This document shows, in pieces, positions 14,905 to 15,942 of a stretch of DNA of 15,942 nucleotides. A model generated the notes under the pieces. The model made no database searches, was not told where the DNA came from, and saw nothing but the letters and a program-made list of their open reading frames with translations. How positions within the stretch are numbered: the first letter of the stretch is position 1; each line of letters opens with the position of its first letter. Source of the DNA: Nitrospinota bacterium (GTDB taxonomy: Bacteria > Nitrospinota > Nitrospinia > UBA9942 > JAHJSF01); assembly GCA_018830405.1 (NCBI GenBank), contig JAHJSF010000182.1:1-15942 (forward strand), given 5' to 3'. The translations under genes were made by a program, and so were the position numbers.

Positions 14905-15366
14905 ATGAAAATAGACCCCAAAGATATTAAGGTGGCGGCCCTTGCGGGCAAAATCACCCCATCTCAAAAAAAAGAGGCGGGGAAGGATTCTTTTGATGCC
15001 CTCCTAAGCGAGGTGATATCGCGAAAAGGGATTAGTGCCGATAAGGCCGCCCCCCTGTCTGACATGCCCGATATTGTGTCTACTACTTCTGCGCCTCAAG
15101 ACCCCTTTTTTAACACGGCATCGGTAGATAAGTTAGAGAGAATCTTCAACATGATGGATGTTTACCAAAATGCTCTTAACAACGAGCAAATAGGTATTCA
15201 GCACTTTGAGGGTTCTTTGGAGGAGTTGATTGCTATGAGCCGAAAGGCTATAGAACTTATGGCCTACCTGCCGCCCGAGGATGGGCTTGGGGAGATAATA
15301 TCTGAATCAGCCGCCACCCTTATAACGGATAGCCGGCTCTACCACAGCCTGAAAAGGTCCAACTAA
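14905..15366 (+). CDS. Small helical protein behind a sigma-28-like promoter, possibly flagellum-associated
   Basis: I do not firmly recognise this 153-residue protein. Residues 1-72 are low in structure, with a 'KDSFDALLSEV' segment (28-37). Residues 73-153 are strongly helical: 'VDKLERIFNMMDVYQNALNN', 'SLEELIAMSRKAIELMAYLPPEDGLGEIISESAATLI'. There is no signal peptide or membrane segment. The layout (FxALLSE-type N-terminus, then a D-x-Y-Q-x-x-L helix, a helix ending L-P, then E-I-I-x-E-S) recalls small proteins encoded near flgM in flagellar clusters of deltaproteobacteria, from memory only. A FliA-like promoter upstream supports a motility role. The gene is convergent with gatC, with 4 nt between the stops. 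The Shine-Dalgarno (GGGAAAG) is weak. Confidence 0.6.
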   Translation: MKIDPKDIKVAALAGKITPSQKKEAGKDSFDALLSEVISRKGISADKAAPLSDMPDIVSTTSAPQDPFFNTASVDKLERIFNMMDVYQNALNNEQIGIQHFEGSLEELIAMSRKAIELMAYLPPEDGLGEIISESAATLITDSRLYHSLKRSN

Positions 15367-15370
15367 ATCT

Positions 15371-15688
15371 TTATTCGATAACCTTAGGAACCTTTAAAAA
15401 TGTTCCTTCCCTCTGCGGGGCATTGGATAGCAGATCCCCACTGAAAAAGGGCTGGCGTAATTTATCCTCTCTCATGAGGACTCCCTCTTCGGAATTACTT
15501 GAAGTGATATCGACACCATCGGTAGCCAAGCGGTTCAGCTTGCCTATATGCCCCAATATGTCGCTCAATTGGTGTGGAAAGGTGGAAACTTCATCGGGGG
15601 TAAGGTTTAGGCGGGCCAAAGCGGCTACCTTCTTAACCTCACCTTCCGATATTTTTATCTGCGGTGACTTGCCTTCTTGCTCCGCCAT
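15371..15688 (-). CDS. gatC: Glutamyl/aspartyl-tRNA amidotransferase subunit C
   Basis: The protein has 105 residues and shows the GatC pattern: 'ISEGEVKKVAALARLNLTPDEV' (13-34), 'FPHQLSDILGHIGKLNRLATDGVDIT', 'LREDKLRQPFFSGDLLSNAPQREGTFLKVPKVIE' at the end. GatC stabilises GatA within GatCAB, which converts misacylated Glu-tRNA(Gln) or Asp-tRNA(Asn) to the correct amidated forms. The N-terminus is about 10 residues longer than usual (MAEQEGKSPQ), so an alternative start cannot be excluded, though no better one is seen. Unlike the common gatCA or gatCAB operons, nothing follows it on the minus strand; the next gene there is convergent. Confidence 0.92.
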   Translation of the reverse strand: MAEQEGKSPQIKISEGEVKKVAALARLNLTPDEVSTFPHQLSDILGHIGKLNRLATDGVDITSSNSEEGVLMREDKLRQPFFSGDLLSNAPQREGTFLKVPKVIE

Positions 15689-15759
15689 CTTCTCTTTGCT
15701 TTCTTCTTCTTTGTAGAACTTGCCATTATATTGCTCCTATGCGTATGATTAAGCGATTT

Positions 15760-15787
15760 ATTATAGCAGAAGATAACCTATTGTCTA
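15760..15787 (-). promoter_or_regulatory. Promoter of gatC
   Basis: On the minus strand TAGACA (15782-15787) and TATAAT (15760-15765) are 16 bp apart: five of six and six of six matches to consensus. It reads toward gatC, about 70 nt before ATG 15688. The -35 box lies at or within a few bases of the apparent IS boundary. Confidence 0.55.
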
Positions 15788-15942
15788 TACTAAACTATCC
15801 CTGTGTAGCGAGCAGATAAACTGTCCTCATCTGTAGCACATCAATTGTCCGGTTATTATTATAATGTATGGCCAGAGAAAGGAGGGCTATACATGAGACG
15901 AACGGAGATACTGCAGGAGGTTCGGAAGATGAGATTTGAAGA
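15788..15942. mobile_element. Left end of an insertion sequence running out of the window
   Basis: The region before the transposase start carries direct repeats. AAACTATCC...TGTAGC (15792-15809) and AAACTGTCC...TGTAGC (15818-15837) are followed by a third AATTGTCC (15843-15850). Such iterated motifs are typical of transposase-binding IS ends. A TATAAT (15860-15865) probably drives the transposase. The exact left boundary is unclear; it may be as far left as TGTCTA at 15782. Confidence 0.6.
15893..15942 (+). CDS. Transposase, N-terminal fragment (cut by the window edge)
   Basis: The strong Shine-Dalgarno AAAGGAGG precedes ATG 15893. The first 16 codons read MRRTEILQEVRKMRFE and continue past the edge. 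'EVLQEVRKMRFEEAY' is the familiar opening of a group of unclassified-family (ISNCY-like) helix-turn-helix transposases. With 16 residues the family call rests on this motif and on the IS-end repeats just upstream. Confidence 0.6.
   Translation, partial: MRRTEILQEVRKMRFE

Overview
The window looks like a Gram-negative, probably motile and uncultured bacterium of the Desulfobacterota or Nitrospirota kind. The clues are several lipoproteins with lipoboxes, a sigma-28-like promoter, HAMP proteins with an 'RELKMIELKKEI'-type tail, and intergenic repeats of the CCCCCTTN(2-4)AAGGGGG and TCATTCCCGC...GCGGGAAT kinds. The taxonomic call is inference from style; no marker gene in the window settles it. 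Both ends are cut by insertion sequences (IS). The left edge holds what looks like the last codons and terminal repeats of one IS. The right edge holds the start of a transposase gene of another.

Almost all genes lie on the minus strand. Read in transcription order from the right they are: gatC; dciA-like DUF721 plus a large TPR lipoprotein; hisD; a signalling block (membrane histidine kinase, CheY/Rcp1-like receiver, STAS-like/REC/GGDEF protein); trpE-trpG; and a four-gene block (helical-sensor HAMP protein, Cache-sensor HAMP protein, DUF799 lipoprotein, CsgG-like lipoprotein). On the plus strand are a tRNA-Thr(CGU) gene, a small unrecognised gene behind a sigma-28-like promoter, and the transposase fragment. 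The three boundaries hisD|kinase block, kinase block|trpEG and trpEG|HAMP block each carry C/G-rich palindromes. The boundary upstream of trpE also holds a 152-bp miniature element with terminal inverted repeats and two internal inverted hairpin units.

Metabolic genes: trpE and trpG form anthranilate synthase (first step of tryptophan synthesis) and hisD does the last step of histidine synthesis. The rest of both pathways must lie elsewhere. The kinase block is a plausible phosphorelay: the kinase phosphorylates the single-domain receiver and/or the REC domain of the diguanylate cyclase, controlling c-di-GMP.

The most unusual unit is the four-gene block at 232-4640. Two adjacent membrane sensors have different periplasmic domains but the same cytoplasmic ending (HAMP, coiled coil, conserved tail). 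Neither has a kinase, methyl-accepting, cyclase or phosphatase output. They are joined by 14-nt overlaps to each other and to a DUF799 lipoprotein that begins with GTG, and then to a CsgG-like lipoprotein. This suggests a membrane or envelope-sensing assembly whose output is not encoded in the block.
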